DNA of 32,793 nucleotides, from positions 1 to 32,793 of the forward strand of contig URGH01000023.1 in the NCBI GenBank assembly GCA_900547305.1, given 5' to 3'. Shown here one piece after another: positions 1 to 6,830 of this stretch. The notes beneath the pieces are model-generated. The model had not been told where the DNA came from. It saw nothing but the letters and a program-made list of their open reading frames with translations, and made no database searches. How positions within the stretch are numbered: position 1 is the first letter of the stretch; each line of letters opens with the position of its first letter. Source of the stretch: an uncultured Oscillospiraceae bacterium (GTDB taxonomy: Bacteria > Bacillota > Clostridia > Oscillospirales > Acutalibacteraceae). Both the position numbers and the translations under genes were made by a program.

Positions 1-1594
1 TCCAGAAATACGCGCTCTCGCCGAGGACTTCGGTGATCCCGGCGCGGTCAAAGTACCGCCGGACGTTTTCGCTCATGCCGCAGCAGGCCACGGTCTTGCC
101 CTGCGCGAGAAGGCTCTGGCACAGCTCGAGGATCGCCTGTGCGCCGGACACGTCCACGCTCGGCATGCCGCGCATCGAGAGGATCACGTGGTCGTAGGCG
201 GGCATCTCGGCCATGCGGTGATTGAATTCGTCCACCGCGCCGAAGAACAGCGCGCCCGTCACATACGCCACGCCTGCCGATTCAAGGATCGGCGGCTTGC
301 CGTCGATGGCGCGGAGCTTGTTCGTGTCGATGGCCGAAAAGCTCACGCGGATCTGGCTGGACTTGGCCATATACAAAATGGCGGAGTAGACAACGCCGAG
401 CAGAATGGCGACCGTGAGATCGAACACGACCGTTGCGATCATCGTGAGCAGAAACTGGCTGATGCCGGATTTGAATTTGTGGCGGAATACATAGCGGATG
501 CCCGCCCAGTCGTTCATGCGCCACGCCGTGACCATGAGCACGCCCGCGAGCGCCGAGAGCGGCAGCCGCGCCATCACGCCGCCGAGCAGGAACATGGACG
601 CGAGCAGAAACACCGAGTGGAAAACGCTCGTCAGGCGCGTCTGCTGACCGGATTTGATGGCAACGCTCGTGCGGGCGATGGCCGCCGTGGCGGGCACGCC
701 GCCGAAGAGCGGCAGCAGAATGTTGCCGACGCCCTGCGCGATCAGCTCCTGATCGGCATTGAATTCCTCACCCTTCATGCGCGAGGCGGAAGCGCCGCAC
801 AGGAGGCTCTCGATCATGCCGAGCGCCGCGATCGTCACGATGGGCGAGAGCAGGTCTTTGACCATCGCAAAATTGAGCGACGAGAGATCCAGCCGGTCGG
901 CGAGCAGCAGCGTGCGGGGAATGTCGCCGACGGTGGCGAGAGAATCCATATGGAACACGCCCGCGGCGACAGCCGCGAGAATGATGCCGACGAGCGAGCC
1001 GGGGACGCGCGCGCCCCACTTTTTCGGCCAGAGGATCATGATTGCCACGACGAGCAGCCCGATGAGCGCCGCCTGCCAGTTCACATGAAAGCCGAGCCGC
1101 CCGTAGGAGAGCAGCTTTTCAATGTTCGTCAGGCCCGTGGACGTCGTGCCGAAGAAATTGTCGATCTGGCCGAGCGCGATGATGATCGCAATGCCGGACG
1201 TAAAGCCCATGATGACGGGCATCGGGATGAAGCTGATGAGCCGCCCCAGCCGCAGCACACCGGCGATGAGCAGCAATACACCGGCGGCAAAGCACGCGAA
1301 GAACACGCCCTGCAGCCCGTGCGTCGCCACGATGCCGACGAGCACGGCGCTCATCGCGCCGGTCGGTCCGGAGATCTGGAACGACGCGCCGCCGAGCAGC
1401 GCGATCACGATACCGGCGACGATGGCTGTAACAAGGCCCGCCGCGGCGGAAGCCCCGGACGAAACGCCGAACGCGAGCGCGAGCGGCAGCGCCACGGCGC
1501 ACACCGTGAGACCGGCGAGAATGTCCTTCACCAGCTTTGCGGCGTTGTAGCCGGAAAACTCTCTCTTTAATCCGGCAAAAAACGAAGAAAACAC
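1..1594 (-). CDS. SulP-family anion transporter with STAS domain, C-terminus cut by window edge
   Basis: Inner-membrane anion transporter or exchanger of the SulP family; sulfate, bicarbonate or another anion cannot be told apart from sequence. The minus-strand frame is open from a GTG at 1594 to the left edge, about 531 codons. The start is supported by a GGGGGAGGA ribosome site just upstream (about 1601-1609). The N-terminal part reads as SulP membrane segments, with the typical FQISGPTGAMSAVL stretch and an FIPMPVIMGFTSGIAI segment. The end visible at the window edge is a STAS domain: a strand reading ALFFGAV, then VILSMRGMPSVDVSGAQAIL with the conserved Asp-x-Ser turn. The gene is much richer in G+C than everything right of about 1700, especially at third codon positions, which suggests a different origin. 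A long open plus-strand frame over the same bases is only its GC-rich shadow. Confidence 0.93.
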   Translation of the reverse strand, partial: MFSSFFAGLKREFSGYNAAKLVKDILAGLTVCAVALPLALAFGVSSGASAAAGLVTAIVAGIVIALLGGASFQISGPTGAMSAVLVGIVATHGLQGVFFACFAAGVLLLIAGVLRLGRLISFIPMPVIMGFTSGIAIIIALGQIDNFFGTTSTGLTNIEKLLSYGRLGFHVNWQAALIGLLVVAIMILWPKKWGARVPGSLVGIILAAVAAGVFHMDSLATVGDIPRTLLLADRLDLSSLNFAMVKDLLSPIVTIAALGMIESLLCGASASRMKGEEFNADQELIAQGVGNILLPLFGGVPATAAIARTSVAIKSGQQTRLTSVFHSVFLLASMFLLGGVMARLPLSALAGVLMVTAWRMNDWAGIRYVFRHKFKSGISQFLLTMIATVVFDLTVAILLGVVYSAILYMAKSSQIRVSFSAIDTNKLRAIDGKPPILESAGVAYVTGALFFGAVDEFNHRMAEMPAYDHVILSMRGMPSVDVSGAQAILELCQSLLAQGKTVACCGMSENVRRYFDRAGITEVLGESAYFW

Positions 1595-1628
1595 GATGAT
1601 TCCTCCCCCAAAAAAGACGTACCTGCCC

Positions 1629-1657
1629 ACTATACGCCCCAAACCGCCCATTCGCAA
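1629..1657 (-). promoter_or_regulatory. Candidate sigma-A promoter of the SulP gene
   Basis: On the minus strand a TTGCGA -35 box (1657-1652) is followed after 17 bp by a TATAGT -10 box (1634-1629), about 35 bp ahead of the GTG start. It lies just inside the apparent junction with the PAP2 fragment, so the GC-rich segment seems to have kept its own promoter. Confidence 0.5.
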
Positions 1658-1674
1658 TAGAAAAAGCAAACATT

Positions 1675-1838
1675 CTGTACTTTTTTGAAAAAAGCAGAAC
1701 TGCCGATATGGCTATCCATATAATCCCACTGTTTCCGAGCGTCGATATGATGGGCATAACCGCATCTAAGAACGGGCAAAAAAGATTATCTCTTATAAAA
1801 TGAAGAATCGACCAGTCGATACTCTGGATAAATTCCAT
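1675..1838 (-). pseudogene. N-terminal fragment of a PAP2-type membrane phosphatase
   Basis: A minus-strand frame starts at ATG 1838 behind a good ribosome site (AAAGGAGG, about 1846-1853). It reads MEFIQSIDWSILHFIRDNL, then a CPFLDAVMPIISTLGNSG stretch and a hydrophobic WIAISAVLLF segment ending SKKYR. This is the usual N-terminus of clostridial PAP2/undecaprenyl-diphosphatase-like proteins. After roughly 55 codons the similarity stops, near 1660-1690, where the sequence becomes the promoter region of the SulP gene. The frame stays open to 1119 but only as a low-complexity, Arg/Ala-rich shadow of SulP. The membrane-embedded catalytic PAP2 motifs (KxxxxxxRP, PSGH, SRxxxxxHxxxD) are all missing, so the fragment cannot be active. 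The end coordinate is approximate. The family call rests on the N-terminal pattern alone. Confidence 0.6.
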
Positions 1839-1853
1839 GGCTTTACCTCCTTT

Positions 1854-4067
1854 GCCGCTGTCGGTACACAGACGACAAACATATCCCGTTTTTTCCGAAG
1901 TTCGGTTTTCTCCGACGGTTCAACCACTTATACATTCTCTTCGGGCTATTCGGATACTAAATCCTCTTCGCACAATACCTCCTTCGGCGCGTCCATAGTC
2001 GTGCAGGGAGATCTGAAGGTGTGGAGATACGAGGCGACGCTCGGGTATACCATGGACTTTACAAAGAGCACCGAGGATACCCTTTCAAAGGAATACAGCG
2101 CCTCCTTCAATGCCGGCGGCAACGATTCCGTAGTGCTGTACCGCGTGCCGGCGACAACCTATTATTACTCACTTTATGACCCGCAAAAGGGCGATTTTGA
2201 CTTGAGCGAGCGAAATACCATCGCCCTGATGATCCCCGGGCAGCCGGTTTACACCATGCTCGACCGGGAGTATTACGATGAGTTTGCGGTACTGTATAAC
2301 GAAACCTACAAGAAAGACATTGCAGCGGGAAAGGCAAAGGCTCTGCCGATACTGAACAGCCATGTTTTGCCTGAGGACGCCGAGGGCGACCCATTCGCAT
2401 ATTGGCCGAATCCCGCATCTTCCGACGATTCGGTTACGCAATTTGAGTCGCTGAGCAAGCAGAAATACGAGCTTGGCTTCGGCGCGAGCAGTATCACAAA
2501 CGACTGGACTACCACGTCCGAGCACGCCGAGGGAGTTGAGATGGCGCACGGCTTCTCCGCCTCGATGAAAAACACATGGGGCGTGGACGCTTTCAATATG
2601 GGTTTTGTGATCGATTTGAGCTACAGCAAAGCAACAGGTACGGTCTACACCACGACGGAAAGCAGCGGCGCCAGCGGTACGGTAAATAATATTGACCGCC
2701 GTTCACTCCTTGCTTCCTACGGAATCGGCTACGATGTTTCGAGCCAATACGGCTTTACCTGGGATTTCGGTATGCGCACATGGACGGCGGGCGACCAAAA
2801 AATTCCCGTGTTCGGTTATGTATTGACCAATCTTCGCGCCGCGCCGCCCATACCGACACTTACGGGCGTATCCGTAACGGATAACCGGAGCGCAAAAATC
2901 ACATGGGATGCGCCGAAAGAGGACATCAGGCGGCCCTTTGCCGGGTATCATATTTGGATGCGCGTGGATGACGGCGAGTTTGAGCGCGTGACCGAAACAC
3001 CGCTTTCTTTGGAAGAGCTTTCATATACATATTCCGCACTTAAAGCGGACACAACCTATACATTTGCGGTTACCGCCGTCGGCAGCAGCGGAACGGTATC
3101 GGCGCTTTCCAACACAAAAACTTTCTCTACATTTGCAGGCGCGGGCGGCAGAGAAATTGAATTCCGCAACAACGGAAACAGTATTCAGTGGCGATATTCG
3201 GGCGAGGGCGACGATGCTTACCGCGACCTTGTTTCGCTTGCCGAGCTGACAGGAAACGACGGTGCGGACGGCAGACAAATTGAACTGCGGGTATATAACG
3301 GATTTATACAGTGGAAGTACAGTGATGATTCCGTTTGGAACGATCTTATCGCCCTGTCGGATCTTAAAGGCGAAAAAGGCGAAAAAGGTGACAAGGGTGA
3401 CACCGGTGAAAAAGGAGATAAAGGCGACAAAGGTGATAAAGGAGAGACCGGCGCACCCGGAAAAGACGGTGTAACGCCCAAGCTGAAAATCGGCGATGAT
3501 AATTACTGGTATATCTCTTATGACGGCGGACAAAACTGGACTTCTCTCGGCGTAAAAGCCACCGGAGCGAAAGGCGATACCGGAGAAACGGGGCAGCAGG
3601 GCGAAAAAGGTGATAAAGGAGACAAGGGCGACTCAGGAGCGAACGGCGCACCGGGACGTGACGGCAAGGACGGAACGAGCGGTGTTAACGGCGGAAACGG
3701 TGCCGACGGTAAAAACGGAAAAGACGGTAAGGACGGCGTCGGAATCGCCAAAGCGGAGATCAATGCAAACGGTGAGCTTATCCTGACCTACACCGACGGA
3801 AAGTCGGTCAATCTCGGCAAGGTTGTCGGCGCGGACGGTAAGGACGGTTTGACCCCATTTATCGGTGAAAACGGAAATTGGTGGATCGGTGAGAAAGATA
3901 CCGCCATGAAAGCGGGGATCCATGTGCCTGTTTCGGGAAATACCGAAAATACGTCTGCGGCTTCACCCGCTTTAATTGCCGTAGGTATCATTGCGGGACT
4001 GGCGCTGCTTGGCAACTTCGGCTTGATTTTATACATTGTAATGAAAAAGAAAAAGAGTGTTATATAA
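1854..4067 (+). CDS. Collagen-like surface protein with FN3 domain and C-terminal membrane anchor, 5' end missing
   Basis: Large cell-surface protein whose true N-terminus and signal peptide are absent. The frame continues left to an ATG at 1800, but those codons are antisense to the PAP2 start, so native sequence begins near 1854. Layout: (1) about 330 residues I do not recognise, rich in Tyr, Ser and Thr and probably beta-structured, to about 2830; (2) a fibronectin type III domain at about 2840-3140; (3) two copies of an R-x-IE(L/F)R...IQW(R/K)YS...DL..L unit at 3150-3365; (4) Gly-x-y collagen triplets dominated by GEKGDKGD/GETG at 3365-3470 and 3565-3740; (5) between them a DUF4988-like segment with DDNYWYISYDGGQNWTSLG; (6) a GELILTYTDGKSVNLGKVVG segment; (7) a terminal transmembrane helix at about 3960-4040 followed by MKKKKS. 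No LPxTG motif is seen, so anchoring looks membranous. Likely a surface stalk or adhesin; ligand unknown. Confidence 0.75.
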   Translation, partial: AAVGTQTTNISRFFRSSVFSDGSTTYTFSSGYSDTKSSSHNTSFGASIVVQGDLKVWRYEATLGYTMDFTKSTEDTLSKEYSASFNAGGNDSVVLYRVPATTYYYSLYDPQKGDFDLSERNTIALMIPGQPVYTMLDREYYDEFAVLYNETYKKDIAAGKAKALPILNSHVLPEDAEGDPFAYWPNPASSDDSVTQFESLSKQKYELGFGASSITNDWTTTSEHAEGVEMAHGFSASMKNTWGVDAFNMGFVIDLSYSKATGTVYTTTESSGASGTVNNIDRRSLLASYGIGYDVSSQYGFTWDFGMRTWTAGDQKIPVFGYVLTNLRAAPPIPTLTGVSVTDNRSAKITWDAPKEDIRRPFAGYHIWMRVDDGEFERVTETPLSLEELSYTYSALKADTTYTFAVTAVGSSGTVSALSNTKTFSTFAGAGGREIEFRNNGNSIQWRYSGEGDDAYRDLVSLAELTGNDGADGRQIELRVYNGFIQWKYSDDSVWNDLIALSDLKGEKGEKGDKGDTGEKGDKGDKGDKGETGAPGKDGVTPKLKIGDDNYWYISYDGGQNWTSLGVKATGAKGDTGETGQQGEKGDKGDKGDSGANGAPGRDGKDGTSGVNGGNGADGKNGKDGKDGVGIAKAEINANGELILTYTDGKSVNLGKVVGADGKDGLTPFIGENGNWWIGEKDTAMKAGIHVPVSGNTENTSAASPALIAVGIIAGLALLGNFGLILYIVMKKKKSVI

Positions 4068-4070
4068 CAA

Positions 4071-4240
4071 GTTAGACATTAGATTTTAGATATTAGATGT
4101 TAGAAAAAATACCCCTCAGTCGCCTACGGCTGACAGCCGCTGACGGCGGCGGTCCCCTCTGTCAACTGCGTTGACGTCTCCCCACACCGTGGGGAGCAAC
4201 CCCCTCTATTTTGACTTGCGTCAAAAAGAAGGGAGCCTCT
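4071..4240 (+). repeat. Dispersed intergenic repeat, copy A
   Basis: Fills the gap between the surface protein and the coat protein gene. It begins with exactly five 7-bp units of TTAGA type (4071-4105: GTTAGAC, ATTAGAT, TTTAGAT, ATTAGAT, GTTAGAA), followed by AATACCCCTCAGTC at 4108. A variable section follows with small hairpins (CTCCCCACACCGTGGGGAG among them), and then a conserved TTTTGAC-TTGC-GTCAAAA hairpin (4209-4226) running into AGAAGGGAGCC. The same modules recur near 15330, 26000 and 28000. Confidence 0.85.
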
Positions 4241-4245
4241 TATCA

Positions 4246-4698
4246 TTAAGAATACATACTGTTTGCCGACATATAGTCGTAAATCGCCTTACCGTGCCCC
4301 TGCTCTTCCTTTTGAATACTGTTAAGAACATTGCGCAGGCTTTCCTGCGTAAATTCAAAAATGCAGGTATCATAAAGGTGGGAAGCGTGCTTTTCCATTG
4401 TAAGAACGTCGGTGCAAAGGTAGCTGTCGTGCTTTTTCGCGTCGGTATCCGCCACGGAATAAGCGGCGGTAAACCCGGGCTGCGCTTTATTGCCGCCCGC
4501 GGTTGCGGGGGCTGTTCCGTTTTCTATTTGTTCAAGCATGCTAAGATGGTGGCGCTCTGTATCGGCAATGCTGCCGAACAGGCTTTTAAGCTGTGAATCC
4601 AGTGCCTCTGCCGAATATTTTTCGTATTTTTCGGCACAGAGCTTTTCCTGTGTTTTAAGGTCCTTTAAAAGGGAAGTTTCCTTTTGTGTTAATTGCAT
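4246..4698 (-). CDS. CotF-type spore coat protein (ferritin-like fold)
   Basis: A 150-residue protein with the pattern of the Coat F family, small helical ferritin-like proteins of the spore coat in Bacilli and Clostridia. It opens with a helix reading LTQKETSLLKDLKTQEKLC. Then come an E-x-Y-x-x-Y-x-x-x-A helix, the helix SIADTERHHLSMLEQI, a linker (GGNKAQPGFTAAYS), and two more helices with TDVLTMEKHAS and EEQGHGKAIYDYM. Glu/His pairs at ERHH and EEQGH resemble ferritin-like positions, though metal binding is not shown. The start ATG at 4698 has a GAGGTGAT ribosome site. It is divergent from the HAD gene with only about 63 bp between them. Expression in the mother cell is expected for the family, but I could not point to a sigma-E/K promoter. 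Confidence 0.75.
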   Translation of the reverse strand: MQLTQKETSLLKDLKTQEKLCAEKYEKYSAEALDSQLKSLFGSIADTERHHLSMLEQIENGTAPATAGGNKAQPGFTAAYSVADTDAKKHDSYLCTDVLTMEKHASHLYDTCIFEFTQESLRNVLNSIQKEEQGHGKAIYDYMSANSMYS

Positions 4699-4761
4699 TT
4701 TAAATCACCTCAAAAACAGTATTGCTCAAAAAAATTCAAATATAACAAAAGGTAAAATAAA

Positions 4762-5475
4762 ATGATTAAAAATATACTGTTCGATTTAGACGGGACCTTG
4801 CTCCCTATGGATATGGAAAAATTCACCCACGGCTATTTCAAGCGCCTTGTTGCAAAGGCTGCGCCGCGCGGGTACGAGCCAGAAAAGCTTATAAAAAGCG
4901 TTTGGGCGGGCACGGCGGCAATGGTAAAAAACAACGGCGGAATTACCAACGAAGAGGCTTTTTGGAATAAATTTTCCGAAATTTACGGCGAAGAAAAAGC
5001 CGCTGCGGATAAGCCGATGTTCGACGAATACTACCGCAAGGAATTTTCCGATGTAAAGGCGGATTGCGGCTTTAACCCCGCTGCCGCCGAAACGGTTGCC
5101 GCGCTTAAAGCAAAGGGCTTTTCGCTTGTGCTTGCAACCAACCCGATTTTCCCTGCCGCCGCCACGGAAAGCCGCATTGAGTGGGCGGGGCTTGATAAAA
5201 CCGATTTTCTGCTTTACACTACCTATGGAAACTCGCACTATTGCAAGCCGAACCCCAAATATTACGAGGAAATTCTCGCAAAGCTTAATATGAAAGCCGA
5301 AGAATGCCTTATGGTCGGGAATGACGTGAACGAGGATATGATTGCCGAAACACTCGGAATGAAAGTATTTCTGCTTACCGATTGTCTGCTTAATAAGGAA
5401 AACAGGGATATTTCGGTTTATCCCCACGGCGGCTTTTCGGAGCTTATGCGATTTGTTGACGGTATTAACTTATAA
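4762..5475 (+). CDS. HAD-superfamily hydrolase, phosphoglycolate-phosphatase-like
   Basis: Soluble phosphatase of the haloacid dehalogenase superfamily, 237 residues, a normal length. Motif I is FDLDGTLL with nucleophile Asp8 and acid/base Asp10. Motif II is LATNP near residue 125. The motif III lysine lies in a KPNPKYY stretch, and motif IV is VGNDVNED, which would bind Mg2+. The region between motifs I and II is a helical type-C1 cap. The substrate cannot be read from sequence; small phosphorylated metabolites are typical. The start ATG at 4762 has a weak AAAAGG ribosome site. The gene stands alone, divergent from the coat protein gene, and ends at a strong terminator, so it looks monocistronic. 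Confidence 0.88.
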   Translation: MIKNILFDLDGTLLPMDMEKFTHGYFKRLVAKAAPRGYEPEKLIKSVWAGTAAMVKNNGGITNEEAFWNKFSEIYGEEKAAADKPMFDEYYRKEFSDVKADCGFNPAAAETVAALKAKGFSLVLATNPIFPAAATESRIEWAGLDKTDFLLYTTYGNSHYCKPNPKYYEEILAKLNMKAEECLMVGNDVNEDMIAETLGMKVFLLTDCLLNKENRDISVYPHGGFSELMRFVDGINL

Positions 5476-5497
5476 TTGTGATTAAATGTAAATAACG

Positions 5498-5543
5498 AGT
5501 CCCCGCCGCTGCCTTAAATCGGCAGCGGCGGGGACTGTTTTTG
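5498..5543 (+). terminator. Strong intrinsic terminator after the HAD gene
   Basis: A perfect 16-bp stem (5498-5513 with 5521-5536, GC-rich core CCCCGCCGCTGCC) closes a 7-nt loop TTAAATC and is followed by GTTTTTTGTG. It separates the HAD gene from the mgl operon. Confidence 0.92.
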
Positions 5544-5603
5544 TGTGAAATATAAAATACAATTAAAAAAATACACCATTGAATAATTTTTTATACATTT
5601 TCG

Positions 5604-5645
5604 ATAGAAAAATCTATTTAAAAAGTTTGTCCTCCGAAATATAAT
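5604..5645 (+). promoter_or_regulatory. Candidate promoter and operator of the mgl operon
   Basis: A TATAAT -10 box (5640-5645) lies 17 bp after a weak TTTAAA -35 box (5617-5622). A poor -35 fits a promoter that needs an activator. An inverted repeat ATAGA-AAAA-TCTAT (5604-5617) abuts the -35 box and is a possible regulator site. Upstream, 5545-5600 is very AT-rich. The leader holds a short hairpin (TCGAC at 5651-5655 with GTCGA at 5665-5669) before the GGAGG ribosome site at 5680-5684. Confidence 0.45.
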
Positions 5646-5693
5646 AATACTCGACGACAGGAAAGTCGAATAAAGAAACGGAGGCAACTCAAA

Positions 5694-6761
5694 ATGAAAA
5701 AAATATTAGCAGTAATTCTTACTTTGGCGTTTGCTTTAGGTCTTACCGCTTGCGGTTCGGGCGACGGCGGTTCATCCGACGGCGAGGTTTCGGTTTTCTA
5801 CTACACCTACAGCGACGCCTACATTTCAAGCGTTCGTTCGGCAATGGATAAGTTCTTGAAGGACGCGGGACTGAAATTCCAGAACTACGACGCAAACGGC
5901 AACCAGACAACCCAAACCGAGCAGGTAACCACCGCTCTTGCGAAAGGCTCAAAGCTCCTTGTAGTTAATGTTGTTGACACCGGCTCAAACGACGCCGCGC
6001 AGAACATTATCGACCAGGCAAAAGCGAAAAATGTTCCGGTAATCTTCTTCAACCGTTCTGTTCAGGAATCGGTTGTAACCAGCTATGACAAGTGCGTATT
6101 CGTAGGAACCGATTACGAAATGGCAGGTCATATGCAGGGCGAAATGATAGGCAAATATTTAGTTGAAAATTACAATAAGCTTGACCTTAACGGCGACGGA
6201 AAGATAAGCTATGTAATGTTCAAGGGTCAGGAAGGCAACATGGAGGCTATCGCCCGCACACAGTACGGCGTTGAGGACGCTAACAAGGTGCTTAAAGAGG
6301 CAGGCAAGCCCGAGCTTGAATTCTATGACGCTTCAAATAAGAACAAATACCTTGTAGACCAGAACGGTCAGTGGTCATCTGCTGCAGCTACCGATTATAT
6401 GAGTACAATTTTAGCGCAGTACAGCGAGAGCAACAAGAATATGGTTGAACTTGTAATCGCAAACAACGACGATATGGCGCTCGGAGCAATTTCATCCTTG
6501 CAGACCGCAGGTTACAATAAAGAGGGCACAAAGGCTATTCCGGTATTCGGTGTTGACGCGACCGACGCAGCTAAGTCCGCTATTAAGAGCGGCGCTATGG
6601 TAAGTACCATTAAGCAGGACGCCGACGGTATGGCAAAGGCTATTACTTCTATCGCGCAGAACTTCTTAGGCGATAAGGAAGCCCTTGACGGACTTGACAG
6701 TGAAAACCTTGTAGGCAAGTGGAGAGTAAATATCCCCTACGCTACCTACACCGGCGAATAA
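5694..6761 (+). CDS. mglB: Galactose/methyl-galactoside ABC transporter, binding lipoprotein
   Basis: Extracellular sugar-binding lipoprotein, 355 residues, that delivers galactose/glucose-type sugars to MglAC. The signal peptide ends in an LTAC lipobox with Cys20 as the lipidated residue, followed by a short Gly/Ser linker. The mature part shows features of the E. coli galactose-binding protein: an EF-hand-like Ca2+ loop DLNGDGKIS (Asp164 onward), an FFNR segment at 118-121, a binding-site Trp in NGQWSSAAA, an ANNDDMALGA segment, and a GVDATDAAKSAIKSG hinge segment. A GGAGG site 9 nt before the ATG supports the start. It is the first gene of the operon and is separated from mglA by a hairpin that probably raises its expression relative to the membrane genes. 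Family assignment is firm; substrate is inferred from the family. Confidence 0.93.
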   Translation: MKKILAVILTLAFALGLTACGSGDGGSSDGEVSVFYYTYSDAYISSVRSAMDKFLKDAGLKFQNYDANGNQTTQTEQVTTALAKGSKLLVVNVVDTGSNDAAQNIIDQAKAKNVPVIFFNRSVQESVVTSYDKCVFVGTDYEMAGHMQGEMIGKYLVENYNKLDLNGDGKISYVMFKGQEGNMEAIARTQYGVEDANKVLKEAGKPELEFYDASNKNKYLVDQNGQWSSAAATDYMSTILAQYSESNKNMVELVIANNDDMALGAISSLQTAGYNKEGTKAIPVFGVDATDAAKSAIKSGAMVSTIKQDADGMAKAITSIAQNFLGDKEALDGLDSENLVGKWRVNIPYATYTGE

Positions 6762-6772
6762 TATATAACTTT

Positions 6773-6801
6773 CACAGCAGCCGGTTATTCCGGCTGCTGT
6801 G
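6773..6801 (+). other. Intercistronic hairpin between mglB and mglA
   Basis: A perfect 12-bp stem (CACAGCAGCCGG at 6773-6784 with its complement at 6790-6801) and a 5-nt loop TTATT. No T-run follows, so it is not a normal intrinsic terminator. At this place in binding-protein operons such stems usually protect the upstream mRNA from 3' decay, which would favour MglB over MglA and MglC. Confidence 0.75.
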
Positions 6802-6830
6802 AGCCAAAGAAAAACGGGGGAGAAAGGCTT

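Noticed and set aside
188..1570. A 460-codon open frame on the plus strand, rich in Arg, His, Glu and Ala
   Set aside because: It is antisense to the SulP gene, which has a clear family match, promoter and ribosome site. GC-rich genes often leave such long antisense frames. The composition fits no protein family.
1119..1670. Extension of the PAP2 fragment frame through the SulP region
   Set aside because: After about 55 codons the translation turns into Arg/Ala-rich low complexity, in a different frame from SulP. It has no membrane or PAP2 motifs.
1800..1853. The ATG at 1800 as start of the collagen-like protein
   Set aside because: Those 18 codons are the antisense of the PAP2 start and ribosome site. 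No ribosome site or signal peptide precedes or follows the ATG.
3021..3923. Several minus-strand frames rich in Ser, Pro, Phe and Leu across the collagen region
   Set aside because: They are shadows of the Gly-x-y triplet repeats; their apparent periodicity comes from GGTGATAAAGG-type codons.
4071..4105. TTAGA arrays as a CRISPR array
   Set aside because: Units are 7 bp without spacers and there are no cas genes. They belong to a dispersed intergenic repeat.
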